A stretch of DNA of 64,000 bases from Terana coerulea. Taxonomy: Eukaryota > Basidiomycota > Agaricomycetes > Polyporales > Phanerochaetaceae. Shown piece by piece: positions 22,723 to 33,852 of the stretch. Numbering within the stretch: position 1 is the stretch's first letter; each line of letters starts with the position of its first letter. The notes under the pieces were generated by a model. It made no database searches. It saw nothing but the letters and a program-made list of their open reading frames with translations, and was not told the origin of the DNA. The DNA lies in NCBI GenBank assembly GCA_024811115.1, contig JAKOGH010000686.1, positions 1-64,000 of the forward strand. The letters are read 5' to 3'. The position numbers and the translations under genes are program-made.

Positions 22723-23184
22723 CTCAATGATCTGCCCTGCTTTCATACTATGTACCATATGTTGTGTTGTCCTTTCCAATCTGTTATCTCTGCTTCCCTG
22801 TATTCTGCATTCATCGGAACTCGCACACAATCTGTACAGCTGCACTTCTTCCTATTTGCTATTCACGTTGATAGTCTGATTTCAATGAATCTAGCCTCAT
22901 TAAAGAGCTAATGAAGAGGGATGTATTGTCATGCGGTGACTCTGGTGAGGACACGACGAAGTGAGGCGTGCCATGCTCGTCAAAAAAGCAAGCTTAGGCT
23001 CATGTCTAATGGGTACTTGGGCAGTGCTGCATTCAACCGCTCGACGTCATTACATCCTGATTTATCGAGGAAAACAAAAAACAACGACGAGTATCCGCCT
23101 TTGTATCGTGTTCCCGGTGGTAATGATAAGACTATTCAACGGCGGCATATTAGTCTGGGCAGGTGAACTCGACGGTTTCCTCGC
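22723..23184. other. Spacer downstream of carboxypeptidase 1
   Basis: Holds the right TSD and AT-rich sequence. The open frames here are short and mutually overlapping. No gene or repeat recognised. Confidence 0.4.
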
Positions 23185-25224
23185 TTATAAGTTGAATTCT
23201 CTGTAAGCTTCTCCGGACTGCTTGAGAGCGAGCGGAACGTCCATAATCCATCGTGTGAAGAGATCCTAGTACGCAAGTAGGTAAACTCAGCATCATTTAT
23301 TGTGACGTATGTGCTTAGACTCACCAAAGCAGCCTCTGGTTGGTCGTGCGGCGCCATGTGTCTGTAAGAGTTCCGTCAAGGGCGCGGAATAGGACCACTC
23401 GAAGAGCACACTCACCCGGCTTCAAAGATCTCCACGAACGTCACGTTGCCTGCAGTGTATCCATCTCCACCTGCAGTCCTTACCCTACCCGCTAGATGGC
23501 CGCTACTGAGCGTCGTCCACGGGAGGGCCTGTGCAAGCTGGAACTCATCATGGTATACGCTTTCCAAACGCCTCAGCCATACTTCACTTCCCTATTATCG
23601 CGCGATAAAAAATGTGAATACTATAACATTTATCTACGCAGGAGTACTCACAATATAGTTGCACCGCAAGTCAGCATTTCCCGCATACACGAGTAAGCGC
23701 ACCCCGCTCTCAATGAGCTCTGGTAGCAGCTTTGCAGTATCCCGCGTAACATCGCCTTGCTTCAAAAAGTCACGGAGCACGTCATCATTGCAGCTTGCAA
23801 AGTCCAGTGAAGGCCTCACGCCCAGCGCTCGCTTGACCTCAGGCCGGTTTAGGTATGACTGTATCCACTCCAACTCGACGTAGCACAATTCTCCGTCCTT
23901 CTCGGGGTCACTGTTGTAAGGGCGGTACTTAGCGTGAGAATGGACAGAACCATGAAGGACTTTGCATGTTTACCATTTCTTGCGTACATCGTATAGGTTC
24001 GTGTCGAGCTCTGCAAGTATTATGTTAGTACAGGCTCCGCCTACATGCGAGATGCTGTGAGAACAAGTGCCCAACACGTACTCTCAAGCGATCCGTATAT
24101 CTGATCCCAGCAGTACGAGGTAGCGGGCGCGCACGTGAACCTCGAATCGAAAGCGTAGCATAAGCCAACCAGCCGCTGGCAGATCGTGGCCTTGGTCTTC
24201 AATGACCTGCATTCTGGGCCTTCGGGATCATCGTACACCGCAAACGGCCCATCACACGCGTAAGTCACCATAGCTGGAATTTGTATGTACGGGTCCGTAT
24301 TCGCATTCGCCAGGATAACACTGGCCAAGTTGATGTGGCGCTTGTCCGGCGCAGGCCGCAGCGAATTTGCAGCAATGGCGCGATTATGCTTGAAGATGGC
24401 GGAAGCGATATGCGGCGCGTACTTCCCGCCGTAGCTCTCCGCAGCAACATGGAAGGGCGTGTCCCCATACTGCGGATAGCGCTTCAGGAACAGCTGCAGG
24501 AAGGCGTAGATGTCCTCGGCGGATACTGGAGAGGTGTTGACGGTGGATCCATCGTCAGAGTAGGAGTAGCCGACATTGACGGGTTGGTCGAGAAAGATGA
24601 TATTCGAGTGTTGGTTCCAGCTGAATTTGTTTGGGACGGTGGTGATCCCTGAGGAAGAGTTAGCTATACTGCAGGGACCGAGCTCGAAGAGGAGGCCCGT
24701 CATCGAGCTGCAGCCCGGCCCGCCATTGAGCCATAGTGTCAAAGGGGCAGTAGAGGGCGAGTGTCTTGCTTCGAATAACCTAAAAGTAAACATGAGTAGG
24801 AAATAACGTAGAGCTGTAAGAGAAAACTTACCAGAAGAAGAGGTGTTTGCCGTTCGAGATGTCAAGGTAGCCGGAGTGCTGCTTGACTGACGGATCGCAT
24901 AACTCGGGATTGGTAGTGCGAAGCTGGTACTCGTGATAGGTCTGGCTGGTGGTTAACTCATCTGTGGCCGTAAACTCAGTAAGAGCCTTTAACAACGTCA
25001 CAGCTACTTACAGACGAGATCGTCTTGCTTTACGAAATCACTTTCCCCTTCCGACCACTGATTCAATGCGTGAAGCCCGCTCCGGAGGGCACTCTGGAGG
25101 GGAGTGTCAAGGCACGTTGGAAGGCCTAGGCATAACCACGCACCTGTTGCAGCACTGTTTGCTCGGCAGGAGCCGCCCAACCCACCGTGAAGGATCCCCA
25201 TGCCAGAAGCTGCAGGAGCAACAT
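23185..25224 (-). CDS. Secreted serine carboxypeptidase 1 (peptidase family S10)
   Basis: I model nine exons: 25224-25144, 25093-25012, 24961-24832, 24779-24082, 24010-23974, 23910-23652, 23591-23416, 23361-23325 and 23265-23185. They total 1581 nt, or 526 residues, all GT..AG. The start gives a hydrophobic signal peptide (MLLLQLLAWGSFTVGWA). S10 marks in order are LTLWLNGGPGCSS (oxyanion and substrate region), the nucleophile Ser in AESYGGKYAP, the catalytic Asp in LLVYAGNADLRCN, and the catalytic His in EAGHMAPHDQP. It would remove C-terminal residues from peptides, presumably outside the cell at acid pH. The His motif differs from the usual HMVPYDQP found in its paralogue at 28288-30252. 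Exon phases match the paralogue, except that one exon there is split in two here. The reading frame is intact. Confidence 0.9.
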
Positions 25225-26250
25225 CGTAGTTCAAGTTCAAGTCTCGAGGGAGGTGAGCTTTTCTTTCGCATGGTCTTGCATGTGGAAACATATGCTTTTG
25301 CTGCGCCATCAGAGCGACCGTGCCTGGCGGCACATTTGTACTTGGGATCCAAAAGTCTGATTAATGGGCGCAGGAGAGTCAGGAGTCGCAGATTGAGACA
25401 TTTCAACAGTCATTGTAGTGAGAAGATAGGCCGGAGAGATGAACAGCGCGCCGAGAATGGGGTAAGCGGAAGACTTTGAGCACGACTCGGTTCACCAACA
25501 CCAAAACGCCACAAACCCGTCGGAGAACGCCGCTGATGTAGATGGGCGCCCGCCAAATCCCGAGCCCGCCAAAAGCTTTCACTTACCACGCAACCACCAA
25601 CTCCAACAGATTCCAGTCTCAGCACATCAAACGCTTGTGATGTTGTGTCTCTATAGCTGGCGACAGGGTATGAGCAAGAATGCTAGGAGGGAGAACTGCT
25701 TGTTCTGTCATACTAAGCAGTGCCGAATGTTACTACTCTGCTCTTGATTACCCGAACACCATACCAACCAGCCTCTTACAGCTTCCTCCAATCGCGCCCC
25801 AGGGCTTCTTCACATGTTTGGCTCCTCTGGAGTTACCTTTCATGTACCATCGGGCCGGCGTGCACGTGCAAGGAGACTATGCGGGGTGAATGACCTGGTC
25901 AACGGAGTAACGACGGAAGTTCGTATGCCACACTATCATGAACCAGGTTGGACTTCGGAGCAGTGATTCTTGGTGTGCTGTCATTCATTTACCCACTGGG
26001 CAAGTCTAATAAAAGTCTAGGCTTCTTATATCATTGTCGAAGTTTGCTACATGCGTTTCACCATCGTGACCTCGGATTCTGCTGCTGAAGGCAGACCCAC
26101 GAGGTCAAGCCTCCGACAGCCCGCACCCTATGTCCTCGACAACCATCTCGCTGTGCGAGGTATAGCCGATGCCGGAAGAATCGAGCTGCGGTATAAGACG
26201 CGACGTATTGCTACTGTGCGCGGCGGTGCTCCCTTGCCAGCCCATCCAAA
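25225..26250. other. Divergent intergenic region between carboxypeptidase 1 and the mannanase
   Basis: This kilobase must hold both promoters, because the flanking genes are transcribed away from each other. Short open frames occur on both strands but none has domain or splice support. A TATA-like box for the mannanase is listed separately. Confidence 0.5.
26192..26197 (+). promoter_or_regulatory. TATA-like box of the mannanase gene
   Basis: TATAAG 54 nt upstream of the ATG at 26251, in otherwise GC-richer DNA. Confidence 0.4.
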
Positions 26251-28047
26251 ATGCTGAAGCTCGCCTTCCTTGCACTTGCCGTCTCTGTCTCTCCGCTCGT
26301 CAGGGCTGCAGTCCCTGAGTGGGGTCAGGTGCGCTCAATGAACTCTGAAATATGCCGTCTGAGTACTCATTGTTCGTGTCGCTAGTGTGGCGGCATCAAC
26401 TTCACCGGCGAGACGGCCTGCGCTGTTGGCACCGTCTGCACTGTGCAGAACGCGTACTACTCTCAATGCCTTCCGGGCGCTGCTACTACTAGCGTCGCTC
26501 CGACAACCAGTAAGCCGGCGACGTCCGTGACGCCAACCACCACGTCGGTCATCAGCTCTTCGACCTCTGCTCCGGCACCCCGTCTTCCACCGGATTTGTG
26601 TCCACCTCAGGACAGAAGTTCGCGCTGAACGGAAAGGAGTTTACCGTCGTTGGGTGCGTTCCACTAATTTCTTCTCAGATAGACATACGTGCTGACTTCT
26701 GGTCGTAGCGAGAACTCGTACTGGGTCGGCCTCATGGGCTACAGCACCGCAAATATGAACAAAGCCTTCGCTGACATTGCCAGCGCTGGTTCGACGGTAG
26801 TCCGCACATGGTATGTTCCTCCTTCCACCATGAGCAGAATACGTGCTAAACATGACATGCAGGGGTTTTAACGAAGTTACCAGCCCCAGCGGTATCTACT
26901 ACCAGTCTTGGTCGGGCGCGACGCCGACCGTTAATTTGGGTGCGAGTGGCCTCCAAAACTTCGGTAAGTAGATTCAGAGCCAAAGTATCTTATACCCTAC
27001 TAACATAGATCAGACAACGTTGTCGCCGCTGCTAAGGCGAACGGTATCCGCCTTATCGTTGCTCTGTAGGCATCAGTTGCGTTCGTGGATGCAAACGAGG
27101 AGATTGACAATCCTGCTTAGGACTAACAACTGGTCGGACTACGGTGGTATGGACGTCTATGTCAAACAGATCTTGGGATCTCCCAACCATGACTTGTTCT
27201 ACACCAACGCGCAAGTCATCACCGCGTACAAAAACTACATCGAGACCTTCGTCAGCCGCTACATCAACGAGCCAACGATCATGGCCTGGGAGCTCGCTAA
27301 CGAGCCCAGGTGCAGCGGCAGCACTGGGTATGCAGGTTTCTGTCCTTACACTGCTCATATTCACTGAGATGCTGTGCGTTGAATGTAGTACGAGCAGCGG
27401 GACCTGCAAGACCACCACGATCACGAACTGGATATCCGACATCTCGGCATTCATCAAGTCGATTGACAGCAACCACCTGGTCGCCGTCGGCGACGAGGGC
27501 TTCTTCAACCAGCCGAGCAACCCGAGCTATCCCTATCAGGGCAGCGAGGGCATCGACTTCCCCGTGAACCTGAACATCAGCTCCATCGACTTTGGCACCT
27601 TCCACGTACGTCTCCTCTCCCTCCCTCTCTCTTACACCCGTCTGACATAGTTGCACTGGGCAGCTGTACCCCCGACAGCTGGGGCCAGAGCGCCGACCCG
27701 AGCGACAGCGTATGGGGCAGCCAGTGGATCACGGACCACGCGACCGCGCAAAAGCAGTCCAACAAGCCTGTCATCATGGAGGAGTTCGGCACGACGACGA
27801 CGCAGCCCCGGTGTACACCGCGTGGTACAACACCGTGCTCACCTCGGGCCTCACGGGAGACCTTATCTGGCAGGCGGGCTCGCACCTCTCAACGGGCGAC
27901 ACGCCGAACGACGGCTATGCTGTACGTGCATTTCATTTGAATGAGCACAGGATATGCAGCTGATGGAGTATTGCATAGGTATATCCTGATGGCCCGGAGT
28001 TCCCTATCCTTCAGCAGCACGCAACCGCGCTGAAGGCTCGTGGATAG
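26251..28047 (+). CDS. Secreted endo-beta-1,4-mannanase: CBM1 plus GH5 (probably subfamily 7)
   Basis: The ATG at 26251 begins a signal peptide (MLKLAFLALAVSVSPLVRA), followed by a fungal CBM1 (WGQCGGINFTGETAC..CTVQNAYYSQCL) and a Thr/Ser/Pro linker. The catalytic domain runs from KFALNGKEFTVVG onward. Key motifs are WELANEPRC (acid/base Glu, about 27290) and VIMEEFGT (nucleophile Glu, about 27775). Eight short introns are visible. Stop at 28045-28047. It would cut mannan backbones in softwood hemicellulose and bind cellulose. Three single-base shifts are needed to keep frame: in the linker near 26572, in a C run near 27669, and near 27808. Each lies in or beside a short C run, so I read this as one gene with sequence errors, but true pseudogenisation is possible. 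Confidence 0.8.
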
Positions 28048-28287
28048 ATACATCTGCATGACAGTACCGTGGAACAAACAAAATCTGTGCACACACCGGC
28101 ATAGCACATCATTTTTGGGAATCCGACTTGTGAACTGCATCGGAGTAAACTCAAGCCATGTAAACAGCGGCGAAGAATGATGGTATGATTACACTGAGCG
28201 GCGAAGAACGGTACATGGTATACAAGACTAGTTATGAAGCAGCGTCTGAATGCACGTCTATCCATAGGGCTTGACCGCTCTTGGTAT

Positions 28288-30252
28288 TTACCAGCCGCCG
28301 AAAGGAGCAGACTGCGCAAGGGCAGACACGTTGAACGCAAGGGGAACATCGGTGATCCAGCGCGTGAAGAGGTCCTGAAAACCACTGTCAACACCGAGCT
28401 TCGTAGTACAGAGCCTAAGGAAAACCTCACCAGAGCAGCCTCCGGCTGGTCATATGGCACCATGTGTCCAGCCTCGTAGACTTGTACGAAGGTGACGTTT
28501 CCGGCGGTGAAGCCGTCGCCACCGGCGCTGCGGACAGTTCCCGCAACGCGTCCCGAGTCGAGGGTGATCCACTTCGCGGGGACGCTGGCGGCGAGCTCCT
28601 CGTGGAACTTGTGCTCAAGCTTCGTGACCCAGGCCTCGTTACCCTACGCCAGCATGAGCAACGACCTCAGTAGACACATGTGAAATGAAAGACGCACGAT
28701 GAAGTTGCACATCATATCTGCGTTGCCGGCGTACACAAGCAACCGCACGCCGTCTTCGATGAGCTGCGGGAGCAGGACCGCGCTATTGTGCATGCCATCG
28801 CCCTGGCCGAAGAACGCTTGGTTAACCTCCATGTTGCAGGACTGGAAGTCGAGGTTGGGGTTCACACCCAGCGCCTTCTTGTTGTTCGGGTTGTTCATCC
28901 AGGTGTCGATCCACTCCATCTGCTTGTAACAAAGATCACCGTCCTTCGAGCGGTCACTACAAGCGAGATTGAGCAATCGGACAGAGTGCAGGAGAACACT
29001 TGGCCTTACCATGTCTTGCGCACATCATACATGTTGAGGCCAAGTTCTATTAATCCCAATCAATAAACAGTCGCTGGTCACAGAAAGGGAGGCTTACGTT
29101 GCAGGGGCCCGAACAACTGACTGTAGCAGTATGCTTGGGCGGGCACGCAAGTCCACCTCGAGTTGTAGGTATAGCAAGACTGGATCAAACGCTGGCAGGT
29201 CGGAACCTTGCTGCGGAGGGCCTGGCACTGCGCGCCCTCGGGGTCGTCGTACACTGCATACGGTCCGTTGCAGGCAAACTCAGGCACGGAGGCCATCTGT
29301 GTGTATGGGTCGGTAATACCATTCGCAAGGATGACGCTGGCCAAGTTGATGTTCTTCGTGTGCGGAGTGGGACGAACAGTCAACTCTGTGTTGGCATTGT
29401 AAATGACCGATGCGATGTTGGGAGCGTATGTGCCGCCGTAGCTCTCCGCAGCAAGGTGGAAGGGCGCGCTGTCGTACTGTGGGTAGCGATTCAGGAAGAG
29501 CTGCAGGAACGCGTAGACGTCCTCGGCCGCGACAGGACTGGTGTTTACGGTTGAGCCATCGTCGGAGTAAGAGTAGCCAACGTTGACGGGTTGGTCGAGG
29601 AAGATGACGTTCGAGTGGGAGTTCCAGCTGTACTTGTTGAAGGTTGTGTTCTTGCCGTCGTCTGCGATGCTGCACGGGCCAAGCTCAAAGAGTAGGCCAG
29701 TGGTAGAGCTGCATCCTGGACCGCCATTCAGCCAGAGGGTCAGCGGTGCCTTCTCCGGCGACCGTCTTGACTCGAAGAACCTAGCGAGTCACATGTCACT
29801 AATGCCTCGAGGCCACGGTATACACAGCAATCTTACCAGAAGAACAAGTGCTTCCCGTCAGAGATATCGAGATATCCCGAGTGCTGCTTGACGGAAGGGT
29901 CGCACAGCTCCGGGTCAGTGACTCGAAGCTGGTAGTCGACAAACGAAGGATTCGTGACCAGTTCGTCTACGCACCAGTCAGCTCCTCCGCTCAAGAGCAC
30001 TGTGCATGAATCACTCACAAACAAGGCCGTTCTGCTTCACAAACTCTGTCCCATCTTCAACCCACTGCTCTACCGTCTCCTTTGCCCTTCTTAAATGCAC
30101 CATCCGCAACGTGCTTGACCCCTTTGGCAATGTCGTGGAATACGCTGCCCGAAAGATCGCCCAGGTCGCCTAGGACAGTTTGTAGCTCAGACGCTGGGAC
30201 AGCCCAGGTCGCTGGCAGGAAGTATCAGGGGTATGAGCGTGAAGGCCTTCAT
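28288..30252 (-). CDS. Secreted serine carboxypeptidase 2 (peptidase family S10)
   Basis: I model seven exons: 30252-30019, 29966-29837, 29780-29098, 29046-29010, 28956-28698, 28643-28431 and 28374-28288. Stop at 28290-28288. The start MKAFTLIPLILPA is signal-like. S10 motifs are LTLWLNGGPGCSS, the Ser in AESYGGTYAPN, the Asp in LLVYAGNADMMCN and the His in EAGHMVPYDQP. The exon total is 1643 nt, two more than a multiple of three. Two single extra bases in exon 1 (near 30218 and 30079) explain this, since the protein text is continuous across both once allowed for. It is a clear paralogue of 23185-25224, in the same orientation on the other side of the mannanase. Confidence 0.82.
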
Positions 30253-31733
30253 CGTCGAGAGCAACGATGGTGAACGGAAGCAACCCAACGGTAAGCTCGA
30301 GGCGGTCGCGCAGTGACGCCATGTGCTCGGCCATCAAATTGTCACATGACGTATGTTCCTGGCATTTGTGAGGTTCTCTGAGTCGTGGCGACTCACTGGC
30401 GACTCTGACTTAGGGAACATGAGGCTTTGTAGTCTGTGGCTGCATCGTATCTCCAGCAAAAGATCCAAAATCAGAGGTTCATCATCAAGATGGCGATACA
30501 GAAGATGCGGAAGCATTTCCGCCTACGGCTCGATTTCTTGTCCGCGATCCTAGGGCTCAGGCTGCGTACTCTAAAACAATAGCTGAGGCTGGCGCAGACA
30601 AGTCTGAGGTGAGCCAAGCTCGTCGAATCCCTGAGACGAAGACTGAAGCGGTTGCAGACGATTACCACCGTATGAGGATTCATGTGTGAACAGGGCCGTG
30701 CTGCTCGTTGGTTAGCTCCCGTAGTTCGTCAGAACTTCTGAATCAGGTAAGATATCTACGCGCCTTTCAAAACTGTTCCTTGCGTATTCACATCCAGCGT
30801 ATATTTTACTAATATAACCATTTCAAAATATGTCATTATGAGAAATTGCGGTTCTCTTCTCGTAGAATTGCCAGATGGTGAACAGCCTCTATGCACTTGC
30901 ACGCGCTTCGAACGAGCTGCGCGGAATGGGCTGTCCTGATACTCTACACAATCATCCACTCGACGCAATACCGAAGAGTAGTTTGCTAATAGGGGATCAT
31001 CTCCACGATAATCTGGATATGTGGTTTCCATCTATCTTCATATGGCCCGTGAATTGGCCTCACAAACAAGAGCTTGCGAATCCACGGGTAAGTTCTCAAG
31101 TACCTTTTTCATCTGGGCTGAATGCTCTTAGCTACAGATTGTGGGAAGCCGTTGGTGCAGTCTTCATTTGATCACCACGTAGAAACTCCCCTTGGGTTCT
31201 CAGTTTTCCGTCTTCCTCACACTGAATGTACGTGGCGGAAGCCATGATGTGATTTTACTGTAGAGAGTATCCCCCATTTTGTATGCTCTTGTTCTAAGAA
31301 CTGTTGTTGCTGAAGGCTGTCAAGGGTACACTGGTACAATGCTACCGCCGTTGTCGCCGGTGGTAAAGGTGAGCGGTTTACAGCTCTGCAGTTGCGTTAC
31401 TCACCAATGCCTGAGTTGGCAGACAACAAGCGTCTTGTGGAAATATCGTCACACTCAGAAGTATCCCTCGGAAAGCGACTTAGAATCAGAGACGGTAGAG
31501 ATCTGTATATAATTCATTCACAGAAAACGCACAGCGGTGTTCTCAGAAAAAGTTGACAGAAGAGGAGCGAAAGCACGCAGAAAAGGCTGTCTCGGAAGAA
31601 GCGGGATGGAAAGACAGATACAATCGGGCTCAGGGTCGAGCAATCAATAGGTACGTCTGACAGGTATTTGTACTTGATGCATCCAGCGAGCCTTTTCAGC
31701 TCCCATTCCCAAACACTTCCTTGCATTAAATCG
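30253..31733. other. Region with unassigned coding-like stretches
   Basis: Two plus-strand stretches look coding. One at about 30430-30690 is acidic and free of stops (EVHHQDGDTEDAEAF .. RFLVRDPRAQAAYSK). The other, at about 30880-31087, runs into a GTAAGT donor (ALARASNELRGMGCPD .. WFPSIFIWPVNWPH). A charged piece near 31550-31650 (LTEEERKHAEKA) may be a third. I cannot join them into a gene or name a domain. Confidence 0.3.
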
Positions 31734-33479
31734 ATGTCTGACGCAAATATGGCATTTCCAGCAGAGCTTGCCTCAGCGTATGTTCTATCCCGCGTGTATA
31801 CCCTCCATACGTGCTCATAATCCCGGATCCAAAGCCAATTGGAGAGCTACGTCGCATGTGCGGTTAGCGGTGAGTACTTGCATGCTACTGAACTGAATCG
31901 TTTGATCAATTCCCGTGCTCGCAAGCAATGGTCATCTATGAATGTGCTATTACCCTTCGTTTGGAGATCAGCACTGTATGGACAAGGAAAGCCCACCGCG
32001 ACCTCCATGCTTCTGCTCAGCACGCGCTGGGTCTTGGTTCTGAGCCAAATCGGCGTCGATCTACCATCAACGCCAGATGTATGCAATTCTTTCTAAAAGA
32101 CCAGATTTGTGCTTATCGGATTTTCCTTCCTACTAGAAGTTGGTGTCTTCGTTTCTATTTGACTAAACGCGGTCTGAAGCTGCTTGAGCAGCTGCAGGGC
32201 ACTCTCAATCATGGTCGATGTGCTCGCCTTCATCGCCTTTGCTCAAGTGGCTTGTGAGTACTCATCGCCAATCTCCAGCCTCTGAGGACAGTTCCGGCTA
32301 ATGGTCTGGACGTATCTACAGTGTTTTCTGCACTCAGAGCCACCGCTATCTGGGGTGGGTGGAGATATCGGAAGGTTATTTTCGTTGTCATTGCTCTCAT
32401 TGGGCTGGTGCCGGTCGGCACGAATGCGGTACGTGTGCGCCTTTCTGAACATTGGGAGTTGTTAACTCCATCAATTTTCACGCAGTTCATTGTTTTTCGT
32501 CCCAAATTTCTCTACATCGGTCATCCAGCGGAAACGTGTGGCGCCTTTGCAAATATTTCTGAGAAGATATCCCTTAGGCAAGAAAGATCCATCATCTGAA
32601 GCATTGAGCGGTCCGCTGATATCTTACATTAGTCGTACGTGCGCAATTCCACAGTGCATACTATATTACGGCTCACTGTACATGGGTAGTTGTTATTCTG
32701 ACGCGAGGCACATTGATCTTTGTCGACCTAATGGTGTTGCTGTTGACGTGGGGGAAGACCTACTCACAATGGCGGGAAGCGAGACGCATGAAAATGACCG
32801 TACCGGTATCAACTTGTCTCATTCGTGACGGTAGGCATGTTGTTGCTATTCCTGGAATCCGACGATGCTCATTCTGCAATGCAGGAACCTGTTACTTTAT
32901 GTGCGAAGTTGTTCTCTTGAGGCTTACTTGAGGCTGGTTTCCAGATTTGCAGCTGATAGCACTGCTTAACATCTTCAGTGCCTTGCTCGGTTTAAATATT
33001 GCCAAAATGGCTACAAGCTCTCCCATAAGGTTTGCTAGTGTGAGCGGCGCCACTGCTCAGAAAGTCTGATTCCTTACTTTTGTATCAGGGCGCGGATGTA
33101 GTTAGCCAGCTAATCGCTGCAATGGTAAGTCTGGCACTGCCCTTATACACACTTGAAGTGTTGAGCAACACTTACCTCGAAATAGCCTCCCATTCTCATG
33201 CGTAGGTTCATGATAAACCTTCGCCAGCTCAGTAACGCAGATAGATCTCATTCGGACTCAGACATACCGCATCTCTCCAGGCTATCGATGCCGCGCTTCA
33301 TCGCATCGTCCAGCCTCGTTGGGAACATCGGGGAGCCACTAGACCATCGCCAAGCCGAGCGTCTTGCCTATGAGGACGATGAAGACGGCACGCATGCTGC
33401 AGGAGAGCGAGAAGATGACGATCATGACGGCGCCGTTGAGTTGGAGCCAGTTGCTGGGCCGTCGACTCTACCTTCATGA
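31734..33479 (+). CDS. Multi-pass membrane protein, DUF6533-like
   Basis: I place the start at the ATG at 31734. Exons with GT..AG boundaries give an N-terminal block typical of the DUF6533 family (MVIYECAITLRLEISTVW). Hydrophobic segments follow: SMLLLSTRWVLVLSQIGV, VDVLAFIAFAQVA, VIFVVIALIGLVPVG and LIFVDLMVLLLTWGKTY, and LIALLNIFSALLG further on. The signature LTWGKTYSQWREA and the following RDGTCYF match what I know of this basidiomycete family. The C-terminal tail (33198-33479) is Ser/Asp-rich and cytosolic-looking. A one-base shift near 31985 breaks the first transmembrane exon. The function of the family is unknown. Confidence 0.6.
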
Positions 33480-33852
33480 GGTAATTGGCCTATCCGTTCA
33501 ATCGTCCCTCCTGAGTTGCTTATTCCATCACCTAAGCTGCTCGAGGCATGCGATATGCGCACCCAGACGAGATGGCAGCGCATCTCTGGAAGCAGTTGAA
33601 GGACAAGTAAACCGCTATTCTTCAGGAAATTGTCCCCGAAGGCGGGGGTATAGGTTCCATTCATTTGCATGTAGAGGCATCTTATTGCACACCGTACTCT
33701 CCAATGGCATAACTTTGTCTGCATGCGCGAACGACGGAAGAGCAACATGTCATTCATTAGCACACAACGTACAGTACAGAATACAACAGAGCAGTAAGTA
33801 TGACAGCACGACAACATCAGACCATAATCAGTAAAATGCACCTCGAGACCCC

